Assembly (NCBI GenBank): GCA_902627495.1
Contig: CACOJS010000001.1
Span: 140,113 to 204,112 of the forward strand
Direction of reading: 5' to 3'
DNA: 64,000 bases
DNA from: Hydrogenophilales bacterium
Lineage (GTDB): Bacteria > Pseudomonadota > Gammaproteobacteria > Burkholderiales > Eutrophovitaceae
Positions 1 through 10,849 of this stretch are shown here, one piece after another; position 1 is the first letter of the stretch, and each line of letters opens with the position of its first letter. The translations under genes and the position numbers were made by a program. Under the pieces are notes generated by a model. That model had not been told where the DNA came from. It saw only the letters and a program-made list of their open reading frames with translations, and ran no database searches.

Positions 1-4
1 TTAA

Positions 5-484
5 GTGGGTCAAGCCTATAAACTTATGCGTAAAAATACTAGTTCACAAGTAATTGAAATTGCACAGCAGCGAGCGATTGACCTATATCTGCCCTATTTT
101 GGTGCGTTAACGCCCACTGAGGTTTGGGAGTTAACGAAGTCTGGGGTGTCAATTGCTATTGTAGATGTTAGGACTCGAGCCGAGTGGGTCTTTGTTGGAC
201 ACGTCCCAGAAAGTATTAAAATCGAGTGGCAACACTTTCCTTCCGGAGCTCTCAATCCCAACTTTCTTGCTACCCTAAAAGATTCGGTGAATGTGGATAG
301 TAATATAGTATTTATGTGTCGAAGTGGTGCTAGGTCACATGACGCCGCTATTCTTGCTGCATCTGAAGGTTACCCTAGAATTTTTAACATGTTGGAGGGC
401 TTTGAGGGGGATCTTGACTCTGAAGGACACCGGAATAAAATTGGGGGGTGGAAAGCTGCTGGGCTTGCGTGGCAGCAGTCCTGA
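5..484 (+). CDS. Rhodanese-like sulfurtransferase
   Basis: Single-domain rhodanese of about 159 residues. The active-site loop CRSGAR (Cys105 counted from the GTG) is intact, preceded by a typical 'VDVRTRAEW' segment, so a persulfide-forming sulfurtransferase is likely; the physiological acceptor cannot be told. An in-frame TAA lies at bases 2-4, so the gene is complete. The start is either GTG at 5 or ATG at 26, and neither has a clear Shine-Dalgarno. No signal peptide is visible, so it is probably cytoplasmic. It converges on uppP with a 23-base gap and no evident terminator. Confidence 0.85.
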   Translation: MGQAYKLMRKNTSSQVIEIAQQRAIDLYLPYFGALTPTEVWELTKSGVSIAIVDVRTRAEWVFVGHVPESIKIEWQHFPSGALNPNFLATLKDSVNVDSNIVFMCRSGARSHDAAILAASEGYPRIFNMLEGFEGDLDSEGHRNKIGGWKAAGLAWQQS

Positions 485-507
485 TCAATAATATTTGTCG
501 AATAGGT

Positions 508-1329
508 CTAACCCCAGATTGCCATCCCCTCAAAATAACCCAGTTGCCAGCAAATTAAAAGAAGTCCCCCAATCGTAATACGATACCATCCGAAAACAAT
601 GAAGCTATGTTTGCTCACAAAGGCAAGAAACAATTTGACGGTTGCTAGTGCAGCTAGAAATGAGGTGACAAAACCGATGATGAACAAGTCGAAATTAGCT
701 GTTTTAAGAAGTTCCCAGTTTTTATAAAAGTCATAAACAGTGGCAGCAAGCATGGTCGGAATAGCTAGAAAAAAAGAAAATCGAGTTGCTACTGGTCTTG
801 ATAATCCAAAAACCATGCTGCCAATGATGGTAGCACCAGACCTAGAAACTCCGGGGCACATAGCCACGCATTGACAAAGTCCGATTTGAAGCGATTGTTT
901 AAGTGAGACGTCATCGATAGTTAAAGTTTTTGGGTTAAATTTCTGACTTTCAACCCAAAGGATGATTAGTCCACCAATAAGAAGGGCTATTGCCACAGTC
1001 AAGGGAGCAAATAAAAGGTCTTTGATTATGTCATAAAATAATAAACCCAGAATTACAGAAGGTATAAAGGCTATACTAATGTTCATAACGAAAAGATTAG
1101 CCCGACGCTGGTTTCCTATCCCCTTTATAACCGTCCATAACTCATCTTTGAACTTAAAACACACCGCACTGATGGCTCCCAGTTGTATGAAAATGGTAAA
1201 TACCTTCCAAGTTTCATTGGAGAAATCAAGCAGGCTCGCTGCGATTATTAGGTGACCAGTGCTCGACACTGGGACAAATTCGGTGAGTCCCTCCAAAACT
1301 CCGAGGATAAATGCCTTGAGATAATCCAT
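508..1329 (-). CDS. uppP: Undecaprenyl-diphosphatase UppP (BacA family)
   Basis: Membrane phosphatase that converts undecaprenyl diphosphate to the monophosphate, recycling the carrier for peptidoglycan and O-antigen synthesis. The 273-residue length is normal. Both family signatures are present: 'EGLTEFVPVSSTGH' (residues 13-26) and 'PGVSRSGAT' (159-167), among about eight hydrophobic segments. It lies 29 bases downstream of thiC on the same strand and may be co-transcribed with it. Its product would also serve the polysaccharide locus from 7.1 kb. The family is very well conserved and the call is secure. Confidence 0.96.
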   Translation of the reverse strand: MDYLKAFILGVLEGLTEFVPVSSTGHLIIAASLLDFSNETWKVFTIFIQLGAISAVCFKFKDELWTVIKGIGNQRRANLFVMNISIAFIPSVILGLLFYDIIKDLLFAPLTVAIALLIGGLIILWVESQKFNPKTLTIDDVSLKQSLQIGLCQCVAMCPGVSRSGATIIGSMVFGLSRPVATRFSFFLAIPTMLAATVYDFYKNWELLKTANFDLFIIGFVTSFLAALATVKLFLAFVSKHSFIVFGWYRITIGGLLLICWQLGYFEGMAIWG

Positions 1330-1358
1330 GATTACACTGAATCAATAATATTGATCTT

Positions 1359-3371
<2,013 letters not shown>

Positions 3372-3383
3372 CTATTACTATAT

Positions 3384-3398
3384 ATTCTGTCTCAGAAT
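3384..3398. promoter_or_regulatory. Inverted repeat in the thiC / PIMT divergent promoter region
   Basis: Within the 189-base gap between divergent thiC and the methyltransferase there is a perfect 6-bp dyad, ATTCTG-tct-CAGAAT, flanked by imperfect AT-rich symmetry. It lies about 100 bases upstream of thiC and 76 bases upstream of the methyltransferase start. The position suits an operator, but no regulator can be named and a chance palindrome of this size is possible. Confidence 0.25.
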
Positions 3399-3473
3399 GA
3401 TATAAACTAATCTTTAATAGTAAAACAGTTAGGTAATAATTGACATATTTTCCTTCAGGGGTTCAGCATTTTT

Positions 3474-4127
3474 ATGGATTACGATCTGGCACGAAAAAAT
3501 ATGATTGAGAGTCAGCTGAGGACCTGGGATATCCTTGATCAAAGGCTTTTAGACATCTTCTCGCTTTTAGATAGACAACTTTTTGTTCCATCCAAATTTC
3601 AAAATATTTGCTATGCTGATACAGAGATTCCCATTGGGTCAGGTCAGGTCATGCTATCTCCAAAAATGATCGGCCGGATGGTTCAAGAGCTGGAGATTAC
3701 CTCCAAAGACAGCGTTCTAGAAGTTGGTACCGGGACGGGCTATACAACGGCACTTCTTAGCTATCTTTCGGGAAATGTACTTAGCATAGAAATTAACTCC
3801 AAGCTGCATGAAACAGCAAAAAAAACATTAGATAATTATTCGTTTGGTAACGTACGACTCGTGGAGGGGAACGGGTTAACTTGCACAGACAATAAAACCT
3901 TATTTGATGTTATTTTGCTGAACGGAGCATTGACTTCAGTACCGAATAAGCTGAAATACCAGTTGTCCGAAGGGGGAAGGTTATTGGGGGTCTTTGGTTC
4001 TCCGCCAATAATGACAGCTATGTTAGTTGTTCGGCTAACCGAAGACAAGTTTGACGTCCATAAGGTATTTGAAACTTGTGTTCCTTATTTGGCAGTAGCA
4101 AACCCCAAATCCTCATTTGTTTTTTAG
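3474..4127 (+). CDS. Protein-L-isoaspartate O-methyltransferase family protein
   Basis: SAM-dependent methyltransferase of the PIMT fold, 217 residues. The SAM-binding motif I reads 'EVGTGTGY' (residues 83-90), and the upstream 'GSGQVMLSP' segment matches the substrate region of isoaspartyl methyltransferases. The N-terminus 'ARKNMIESQLR' resembles the Pcm-like paralogue often found near tolC or waaA in gammaproteobacteria rather than canonical Pcm. Repair of isoaspartyl residues is the family activity; whether this paralogue has it is not settled. The next gene overlaps or closely follows. Confidence 0.85.
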   Translation: MDYDLARKNMIESQLRTWDILDQRLLDIFSLLDRQLFVPSKFQNICYADTEIPIGSGQVMLSPKMIGRMVQELEITSKDSVLEVGTGTGYTTALLSYLSGNVLSIEINSKLHETAKKTLDNYSFGNVRLVEGNGLTCTDNKTLFDVILLNGALTSVPNKLKYQLSEGGRLLGVFGSPPIMTAMLVVRLTEDKFDVHKVFETCVPYLAVANPKSSFVF

Positions 4128-4167
4128 AACAAAACGTTTAAAAGGGTTAAAAGAAATTGGAAGTTTG

Positions 4168-4758
4168 ATGAATTTGGTTGCCTATAAAAAGCGAATTTAT
4201 AGAAAAAGAGCGATCAAAATAAGAAGTCAGTTGTCGCCCTCGGCTAGGACATGCCGAAGCAAAGTGATTATGAAAAAAATTATCAGATCTCCTAGGTTCA
4301 TGTCTGCCAGTTGTATAGCAGCGTATATATCCATGGGTTCAGAGGTGGAGACTCAGGTAATACTAAACCGTATTCTCGATAGTGGAAAAGTACTGATTCT
4401 TCCCAGAGTTAATGTTACCAACGGCCGACTTTTGTTTTATCGGGTTGAGAATTTACGGCTCGATGTATCGGTAGGATATTCTGGGATCATAGAACCAATG
4501 CCAAAGAAATGTCCAGTAGTGCCACTATCTGATGCTGGTATGATCCTTATTCCAGGAGTTGTCTTTTCAGAGTCTTGCGAGAGAATAGGTTATGGAGGAG
4601 GGTTCTATGATAGGAACTTGAAAAATGCCAATCCTTATGCATTCAAGGTCGGAGTAGGCTTTGACTTTCAAGTCATTAAGCATGTCCCTGTGTCTCCACA
4701 AGATCGGGCAGTGAATGCAGTTATATCAGAAACTTTCTCCTACGGATCTAATTACTAA
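4168..4758 (+). CDS. 5-formyltetrahydrofolate cyclo-ligase (MTHFS, YgfA/FAU1 family)
   Basis: ATP-dependent conversion of 5-formyl-THF to 5,10-methenyl-THF in folate one-carbon metabolism. The nucleotide/folate motif 'GYGGGFYDR' is at residues 141-149, and 'LILPRV' and 'LIPGVVF' fit the family. I start at ATG 4168 (196 residues). An upstream TTG at 4117 would add 17 basic residues and overlap the preceding methyltransferase by 11 bases. The 3' end overlaps the convergent waaA gene by 4 bases, so any terminator must lie inside coding DNA. Confidence 0.93.
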   Translation: MNLVAYKKRIYRKRAIKIRSQLSPSARTCRSKVIMKKIIRSPRFMSASCIAAYISMGSEVETQVILNRILDSGKVLILPRVNVTNGRLLFYRVENLRLDVSVGYSGIIEPMPKKCPVVPLSDAGMILIPGVVFSESCERIGYGGGFYDRNLKNANPYAFKVGVGFDFQVIKHVPVSPQDRAVNAVISETFSYGSNY

Positions 4759-6017
4759 TCCTTAGCAGTTAGTGAGGAGCGTAGCAAGTTATAAGTTTTT
4801 TTTGTAGCACCTTGCTTGCTTTGAAAGAATTTTAAGCCGGCGTGCCCTATTTGTTGTTGAGTAATTGAGTCTGTTAATAAGAGTGTGGCAGTTCTAGTCA
4901 GTTCAGATCCGTTTAATACTCTCAACACTGCCCGTTGCTTAACAGCCTCTTTGGCAAATTCTTGAAAATTGAAAGTATGAGGTCCTATTATAACTGGTTT
5001 GCCAGTAGCACATGCTTCCATAAAATTTTGACCGCCGTAGGGTAGTAAACTTCCTCCCACAAAAGTTACGTCACAGGCGTGATAATAAGCGACTAGGTTT
5101 CCTAGTTCATCACCGAGAAGCACTTCTGTGATTCTTTCTATTTTTGTTGCTGATGATGCTTTCTGTGTTTTAATTAGTCGCTCTTGTAATAGTCGGTCAA
5201 TCTTGTCGCACCTTTCAGGATGCCTAGGTACAATAATTGTCAAAAAGTCACCAATACGCCTTAGGGCAACTACGGTATCTATTATCAACTTCTCTTCTCC
5301 AGGCCTAGTGCTTGCCGCAAGAAATATCGGGCGTAGAGTTTCACATTTCTTTTTTAGTTGTACGCCATGTTTTACATGACTTTCTAGGGTTTCCCGATCA
5401 AATTTCATACTGCCTGTCACATGAATCATTTTCGACCTGAAGACTCTGAACCGTTTGGCATCTTGCCTAGTTTGTGTAGCAACAATGATTAGTTGATCAA
5501 TCATGCGTCTGCTAATTCTCGGAAATTTAGCATACCTTCTTGCCGAATTCTTTGATAGTCGAGCATTTACCAAACTTAGGGGGATTTGGTTCTTGTTGCA
5601 CAGTTTTATTAAATTTGGCCAAATTTCCGTCTCCATCAATATTCCAACTTTCGGATTGAAATATCTAATAAATTTTTTTATAGCAAAAGGAACATCAAAC
5701 GGGAGATAGACGATTTCAATATATTTGCTTGGGAAAATGTCATTTGCTACTTGACGGCCAGTGGGGGTGGTCGTTGTTATTAAAATATTTTTATGCGGAT
5801 GTTTACTTTGAATTATTTTAACAAGTGATTGGCAGGTAAAAACTTCCCCCACTGAAACGGCGTGAATCCATACAAAAGTTGAAAATTTTTTTTTAAAAGC
5901 TCTGTAGTAACCAAGTCTTTCTGGAATATTTTTTAAGTACTCAGGGTCTTTTCTGCCGCGACAAGCTAATTTTATTATGGCAAAAGGTAATAAAATATAG
6001 GTCCAAAAAGTATACAT
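4755..6017 (-). CDS. waaA: 3-deoxy-D-manno-octulosonic acid (Kdo) transferase WaaA
   Basis: Transfers Kdo from CMP-Kdo to lipid A precursor, the first step of LPS inner core assembly, on the cytoplasmic face of the inner membrane. The 420-residue protein has a hydrophobic N-terminal anchor (residues 1-18), the 'HAVSVGEV' motif with the family's catalytic Glu (Glu58), and the C-terminal 'PYGGQNFMEACATGKPVIIGP' CMP-Kdo site. It follows waaC by 7 bases on the same strand, so the two form an inner-core operon. Whether it is mono- or bifunctional cannot be read from sequence. Confidence 0.96.
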   Translation of the reverse strand: MYTFWTYILLPFAIIKLACRGRKDPEYLKNIPERLGYYRAFKKKFSTFVWIHAVSVGEVFTCQSLVKIIQSKHPHKNILITTTTPTGRQVANDIFPSKYIEIVYLPFDVPFAIKKFIRYFNPKVGILMETEIWPNLIKLCNKNQIPLSLVNARLSKNSARRYAKFPRISRRMIDQLIIVATQTRQDAKRFRVFRSKMIHVTGSMKFDRETLESHVKHGVQLKKKCETLRPIFLAASTRPGEEKLIIDTVVALRRIGDFLTIIVPRHPERCDKIDRLLQERLIKTQKASSATKIERITEVLLGDELGNLVAYYHACDVTFVGGSLLPYGGQNFMEACATGKPVIIGPHTFNFQEFAKEAVKQRAVLRVLNGSELTRTATLLLTDSITQQQIGHAGLKFFQSKQGATKKTYNLLRSSLTAKD

Positions 6018-6024
6018 ATCGAGT

Positions 6025-6984
6025 CTATTTTATCAATTTTTCTATCGCCAACTTAACTTCTTCCGGAGAAGGGATTGTTCCTATTCCCCCCAAATTTAAG
6101 CCATGTTCGACCCCGTAGATTCCAGTCCTATCTGGATCCGTGTTGGAGTAAATCCCAATAGTGGGTTTCCCTAAAGCTGCTGCCAAGTGGGTTAGACCGG
6201 TATCAAGTCCTATTACGATGCTAGTTTTAAGTAAGATTGAGGTAATGGTTTTAAGTGGTGAGAGATCCAAAACAAGACTTCCTCTGATATTTTTAGATAA
6301 TTCTTTTGCTTTTTCAAGTTCTGCTAAATTTCCAGATGCAATCATAGAGCGAATACCAAGGCTGTTTAATAAGTTTCCACTTCTAATCCAATATTCATCA
6401 ACCCAACCTTTTGTTTTGTTACTCGATGAAGGTAAAAGTACAGCATATGGGCCATTAACTATATCGAGTGTAACGGTGGCATTATGGAAAGGTTGTAATC
6501 CGTAGTTGATTTTATGACTTATCTTATACCCCATAGCTAGTGCAACCAGTTGTCGATTTCGCTCTACTGCATGTTGGTTACGATGGACAGAAAATTTCTT
6601 CTGGTAGAAAAAGCTAATTGGTTCTCTAGCAGTACTAAGACTCATCCCGCAAGAACTACCCCTTGCCAGCATTGAAATTAGAGCACTCTTCAGAAGGCCC
6701 TGGGTATCAATTACGGTATGATATTTCTTCTTTCTCAAAATGTTGAGAAAATTTGATATTTCCCTAAAAGTCTCCCTTTTTGTTTTTTGTCGTCTCCATC
6801 TTCTTATAGCTACCGGTATCACTTTTGCCACATCCGGATGTAGCTTTGGTAAAGAGGAATAGTCTTCCTCGACTACCCAGTCTATGGCCATGTTGCCACA
6901 GTTTCTGGTTAAGTCAGTAATAGCTGGGAAGTTATGGACTATATCACCTAGTGACGAGGTTTTGATAAAAAGAATATGTTTCAC
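6025..6984 (-). CDS. waaC: Lipopolysaccharide heptosyltransferase I (WaaC)
   Basis: GT9-family enzyme adding the first L,D-heptose to Kdo2-lipid A. The N-terminal 'KTSSLGDIVHNFPAITD' and C-terminal 'LDTGLTHLAAALGKP...NTDPDRTGIYG' segments are typical of WaaC rather than WaaF. I choose GTG 6984, giving 319 residues that begin at the beta-strand 'KHILFIKTSSLGD', matching the E. coli length. The longer form from GTG 7044 would start upstream of the transcript predicted from the promoter at 7045-7072. waaA follows in the operon. Confidence 0.93.
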   Translation of the reverse strand: MKHILFIKTSSLGDIVHNFPAITDLTRNCGNMAIDWVVEEDYSSLPKLHPDVAKVIPVAIRRWRRQKTKRETFREISNFLNILRKKKYHTVIDTQGLLKSALISMLARGSSCGMSLSTAREPISFFYQKKFSVHRNQHAVERNRQLVALAMGYKISHKINYGLQPFHNATVTLDIVNGPYAVLLPSSSNKTKGWVDEYWIRSGNLLNSLGIRSMIASGNLAELEKAKELSKNIRGSLVLDLSPLKTITSILLKTSIVIGLDTGLTHLAAALGKPTIGIYSNTDPDRTGIYGVEHGLNLGGIGTIPSPEEVKLAIEKLIK

Positions 6985-7044
6985 GGTGCTGAGCGGTAAC
7001 CCGATGAAATTGATTTTTTTTGCGTTATGTCTATTAATTGACAC

Positions 7045-7072
7045 ATTATATATGGGCTGATAAACATGTGAA
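7045..7072 (-). promoter_or_regulatory. Predicted sigma70 promoter of waaC-waaA
   Basis: On the minus strand TTCACA (7067-7072) is followed after 16 bases by a consensus TATAAT (7045-7050). The hexamers match consensus at 5/6 and 6/6. Transcription would start near 7038, about 54 bases before the preferred waaC start at 6984. This position argues against the longer waaC reading frame. Confidence 0.6.
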
Positions 7073-7119
7073 GCTTAAAGTTTGCTATCTTGTCGTTTTT
7101 ACTACATCAAAACTAGGTT

Positions 7120-8028
7120 ATGAAAATTGTTGTAACAGGATCAAATGGATTTGTAGGGCAATACTTGTGCGACTATTTGGAACTTCACGGGCATGAGGTT
7201 ATGCGGGTAGTCCGTGGTATTGAGAAAAAGGAAGCTGGTAATTTTGTACCAGTGCAGGATTTTTCTAACCCGTCAGAATTTTGGGGGGCACTTGAGGGAG
7301 CGAGTGCGGTCATTTACTTGGCAGGGTTAGCACATGTGCCCGAAGGTTTTATTAACCTCGAAAAGGCAAGAATGATAAATGTCTCTTATCCGGTTAAATT
7401 TGCTCTTGAGGCTTCTAAGAGGGGTATATCTAGATTTGTTTATATAAGCTCTGTTAAGGTATTTGGTGAGAATTCGGGGGATGGGTATTTTTCTGCCTCA
7501 ACTGCTCCTTGTCCCACCTCTAAATACGGTAAGCTAAAGCTAGAGGCCGAAATTGCCTTGCAGCATACCCTTCGTGAGAAGTCCTATATAATTATTCGAC
7601 CGCCCTTGATATATGGCCCTGGAGTGAAAGCTAATTTTTTGAATCTAATGAGAGCCATTAATCTCCGGCTACCGCTTCCTTTTAAATCGCTTAAATCCAA
7701 GAGATCACTTTTATTTTTGGGCAATCTTGCGGATGCTATTAATTGTTATCTTAAGAATCCTTTTTTAAAAGGTGGAACTTACACCCTGTGCGATGGACCA
7801 GCACTTAGCTTACCATCCATTTGTGACTATTTGGCACAAGGACTTCATAAACCTCTAAAATTGTTTTCATTACCCCGTCATCTTATTCCGCTTCTACCAG
7901 GGGGAGGTAGCGTCACTAGATCTTTGGTTGTGGACGACTCTGAATTTAGACAAAACTTTAATTGGCACCCCCCCTTTGCCGTGCATCAAAGCTTTTCGGA
8001 CACTACAGATTGGTTCAAGGAAATATGA
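7120..8028 (+). CDS. NAD(P)-dependent epimerase/reductase of the extended SDR family (WbpV-like)
   Basis: 302-residue extended SDR with the N-terminal 'GSNGFVG' dinucleotide loop, a 'YISSVKVFGE' strand holding the catalytic Ser, and the YGKLK (YxxxK) active site, followed by 'RPPLIYGPG'. It sits directly before a WbpL-like phospho-sugar transferase and a WbpM-like dehydratase, the same order as wbpV-wbpL-wbpM in Pseudomonas aeruginosa O6. There the SDR reduces the 4-keto sugar to UDP-QuiNAc. That role is inferred from context; UDP-glucose 4-epimerase activity is an alternative. Its stop overlaps the next start (ATGA). Confidence 0.85.
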   Translation: MKIVVTGSNGFVGQYLCDYLELHGHEVMRVVRGIEKKEAGNFVPVQDFSNPSEFWGALEGASAVIYLAGLAHVPEGFINLEKARMINVSYPVKFALEASKRGISRFVYISSVKVFGENSGDGYFSASTAPCPTSKYGKLKLEAEIALQHTLREKSYIIIRPPLIYGPGVKANFLNLMRAINLRLPLPFKSLKSKRSLLFLGNLADAINCYLKNPFLKGGTYTLCDGPALSLPSICDYLAQGLHKPLKLFSLPRHLIPLLPGGGSVTRSLVVDDSEFRQNFNWHPPFAVHQSFSDTTDWFKEI

Positions 8029-8996
8029 TTTTAATCCCTGTAGTCTTATCTTTCTTTGTTTCTGGTCTAGTTTTATGGATGCTTTTGAGCTCTCGCTTAA
8101 AGACAGTCGGGTTGGATTACCCGAATCATCGTTCAATGCATACTGTTCCAGTTCCTAGAACGGGTGGTCTATCAATCATATTTGGGGCCGCTGCATCTTT
8201 TCCTTTCCTTGGAGTTACTGAGTGTTATTTCTTTCTTTTGATGGTGCTGTTAGCCTCCATCTCTTTTATTGATGATATTTATAATTTGAAAATATCTTTG
8301 CGTATTGTTATGCACATAATCGTTACAACAACCTTTATGCTCATTTTCGAACATGATCTGGGTTTTGTCGTGGCTTTAGTGGTTGGTACTTATCTGGTTT
8401 GGCATACCAATTTATATAACTTTATGGATGGAATTGATGGATTAGCTGGGGCAATGTCTTTGGTGGGGTTTGGAACTTTAGGAGGGATGGCTTTATACCA
8501 GGAGTACTATTCTCTGGCAGTGCTGGCACTAGCGTTAGCTACTGCGGTTATTCCATTCTTAATATTCAATTTTAGTCCGGCTAAGATTTTTATGGGGGAC
8601 TCTGGGTCGATCGCTATCGGGTTTCTTTCTGGGGCATTAGGGGTTTATGGGTGGCTTGAAGGTGCTTGGTCATTATTTTTCCCTTTAGTTTTATTTTCTC
8701 CCTTTTTAACCGATGCATCATTTACAATTTTCAAGCGTATTTTGCAGAAAAAAAATATCTTTTTGCCGCATAAGGCTCACTATTATCAAAGGATTGTGCG
8801 TCACGGGTATTCGGTGAAAACTGTCTGGTTAGGATTTTTCCTTGTAATGCTATTATGTGCATTTCTGGCAGTTTCCATCGAGAGTCTTGTATTATCTGCC
8901 CAAATTTCGATATTTGCGTCTTTAATGGCGGCTTTTGTCGTTACTGCTATTTGTCTTGAAAAAGTGTTGAGGTGCTCGGAGACTCAAAGTACATAA
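8025..8996 (+). CDS. Undecaprenyl-phosphate sugar-1-phosphate transferase (WecA/WbpL family)
   Basis: Polytopic GT4/MraY-superfamily enzyme that attaches the first sugar-1-phosphate to undecaprenyl phosphate. The ATG at 8025 overlaps the preceding stop and gives 323 residues with about 10 membrane segments. Family motifs present are 'SFIDDI', 'NLYNFMDGIDGLAG' (metal/nucleotide loop), 'FMGDSGS', and the cytoplasmic 'HKAHYYQR' loop. Position between WbpV-like and WbpM-like genes suggests a WbpL-type enzyme using UDP-QuiNAc, UDP-FucNAc or UDP-GlcNAc; the donor cannot be fixed from sequence. Confidence 0.92.
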   Translation: MILIPVVLSFFVSGLVLWMLLSSRLKTVGLDYPNHRSMHTVPVPRTGGLSIIFGAAASFPFLGVTECYFFLLMVLLASISFIDDIYNLKISLRIVMHIIVTTTFMLIFEHDLGFVVALVVGTYLVWHTNLYNFMDGIDGLAGAMSLVGFGTLGGMALYQEYYSLAVLALALATAVIPFLIFNFSPAKIFMGDSGSIAIGFLSGALGVYGWLEGAWSLFFPLVLFSPFLTDASFTIFKRILQKKNIFLPHKAHYYQRIVRHGYSVKTVWLGFFLVMLLCAFLAVSIESLVLSAQISIFASLMAAFVVTAICLEKVLRCSETQST

Positions 8997-8997
8997 T

Positions 8998-10833
8998 ATG
9001 AAGAAAATTCTCAGTAGAAGGCACGTTTTGGTAGTTATGGCGGACATGACCATGTCATTAATAGCTTGGTCAATAGCGTACTTAGTTCGTTTTAATTTTG
9101 AACTACCTTCAGATTATTACCAAGGGATGTTATTAGCGGTACCAGTGGTGGTCGTTATTCAGACTAGTGTATTTTGGTTTTTTGGAATTCATTCGGCTTT
9201 TTGGCGTTTCTTGGGGATAGTAGACTTGAGAAACCTCATCTTTAGCACCGGATTAAGTACATCGTTAATTTCGTTAATTCTATTTTTTTTGGAAAGAGGG
9301 GCTTACGTTCCCCGGACAGTTCTAGTGTTATACGCTTTGATTTTTGCAGGACTGGCTTGTGGTGTAAGGTTGGCATATCGATATACAAAAGAAAGGGGTA
9401 GATTTGTTCTACAAAGGGAAGTCAAAGAGCCAGTGCTGGTGCTAGGAGCAGGTGTTGCCGGAGAAAAATTAATACGACAGTTAGAGGGTAGTTCTACCTG
9501 GTATGTGGCGGGGCTTCTTGATGATGACGCCGCCAAATTAGGTGGCTACATTCACGGCGTAAAAGTTTTAGGCGATTTAGAACAATTAGACGAAATAGCA
9601 AAGTCTTATGGTATTCGCCAAATAATAATGGCGTTGCCCTCGGTAAATCATAAAATAAGGCAAAGGGTAGCTGTGATTTGTGAGTCTGCGGGGTTACAAG
9701 TTTTGACAGTTCCAGCAATAGATGACCTGGTGGCTGGGGCCTCCTCGGTAGGAGATGTAAGGGAATTAGAGTTAGATGATTTGCTGGGAAGAAACCCCGT
9801 TCATTTAGATACCAAAGGAATACAGGATTATATAGAAGCTAAAACAGTAATGGTGACTGGTGCTGGTGGCTCTATAGGCTCTGAGCTTTGTCGCCAGTTA
9901 GCGAGGTTTTCGCCCAAACTGTTAATATTTTATGAAATGTCAGAGTATGCACTTTACCTAATAGAAACTGAATTTCAAGATAAGTATCCAGCTATAGCCT
10001 TTCGATCAGTCATTGGTGATGTTAAGTCGAAAAGTAGGGTCAGTGAAACATTACATAAATATAAACCTCAGATAATACTGCATGCAGCAGCTTATAAGCA
10101 TGTACCTTTAATGGAAACGGGAAACGTAAGAGAGGCTTTTAATAACAATGTTTATGGTACGTTAAATGTCGCTCGTCTGGCTGAAGAAGCGAGTGTTGAC
10201 GACTTTATCCTAATTTCAACGGATAAGGCAGTAAATCCATCTAACGTTATGGGAGCTACAAAACGTTTAGCGGAAATGGTTTGTGAGTCACTTCAGCAAA
10301 ATAATAGCGGCAATACCCGATTTATTATTACTAGGTTTGGTAATGTAATAGGTTCCACGGGTAGTGTGATACCTAGATTCCGGGAGCAGATAAAGTTGGG
10401 GGGACCTGTCACTGTAACCCACCCCGAGATTCAGCGATATTTCATGTCCATCTCTGAAGCGGCTCAGCTAGTTCTTCAGGCTTCAATTGTTACGGATAGT
10501 GGAACTATATTCGTGCTTGACATGGGTAGCCCAATTAAAATAGCTGATGTTGCTACCGATTTGATAAGGCTGTCAGGAAAGACAGAGAAAGAAATCAAGA
10601 TAGTCTACACTGGGCTTAGGCCGGGGGAGAAGATGACTGAGGAGCTTTTGGCTGAAGGGGAAAAATTGATTGGTACTGAGCATCCTAAACTTAAGGTCGC
10701 CCTTTCTAGGATAGTAGACACTAATCTTATAAGTGACTTAGAACTATGGGTGGGTGATTTGGAAAATGCAGATGAAAATGCCATAAAAAACAAACTTAAG
10801 ACTCGGGTCCCAGATTATAGATTAAATGACTAG
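8998..10833 (+). CDS. Membrane nucleotide-sugar 4,6-dehydratase (WbpM/FlaA1/CapD family)
   Basis: 611-residue WbpM-type protein with four N-terminal membrane helices (about 1-125), a first Rossmann domain 'VLGAGVAGE' (about 145-240), and a C-terminal SDR domain with 'TGAGGSIG' (287-294). As in FlaA1/WbpM, the catalytic Tyr is replaced by Met (Met418 in NVMGATK, Lys422), with 'STDK' at 407-410. It should form UDP-4-keto-6-deoxy-GlcNAc, the precursor of QuiNAc, FucNAc or bacillosamine. It begins one base after the WbpL-like gene and is probably translationally coupled to it. Confidence 0.95.
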   Translation: MKKILSRRHVLVVMADMTMSLIAWSIAYLVRFNFELPSDYYQGMLLAVPVVVVIQTSVFWFFGIHSAFWRFLGIVDLRNLIFSTGLSTSLISLILFFLERGAYVPRTVLVLYALIFAGLACGVRLAYRYTKERGRFVLQREVKEPVLVLGAGVAGEKLIRQLEGSSTWYVAGLLDDDAAKLGGYIHGVKVLGDLEQLDEIAKSYGIRQIIMALPSVNHKIRQRVAVICESAGLQVLTVPAIDDLVAGASSVGDVRELELDDLLGRNPVHLDTKGIQDYIEAKTVMVTGAGGSIGSELCRQLARFSPKLLIFYEMSEYALYLIETEFQDKYPAIAFRSVIGDVKSKSRVSETLHKYKPQIILHAAAYKHVPLMETGNVREAFNNNVYGTLNVARLAEEASVDDFILISTDKAVNPSNVMGATKRLAEMVCESLQQNNSGNTRFIITRFGNVIGSTGSVIPRFREQIKLGGPVTVTHPEIQRYFMSISEAAQLVLQASIVTDSGTIFVLDMGSPIKIADVATDLIRLSGKTEKEIKIVYTGLRPGEKMTEELLAEGEKLIGTEHPKLKVALSRIVDTNLISDLELWVGDLENADENAIKNKLKTRVPDYRLND

Positions 10834-10849
10834 CTGGAAGTGATTGGTT

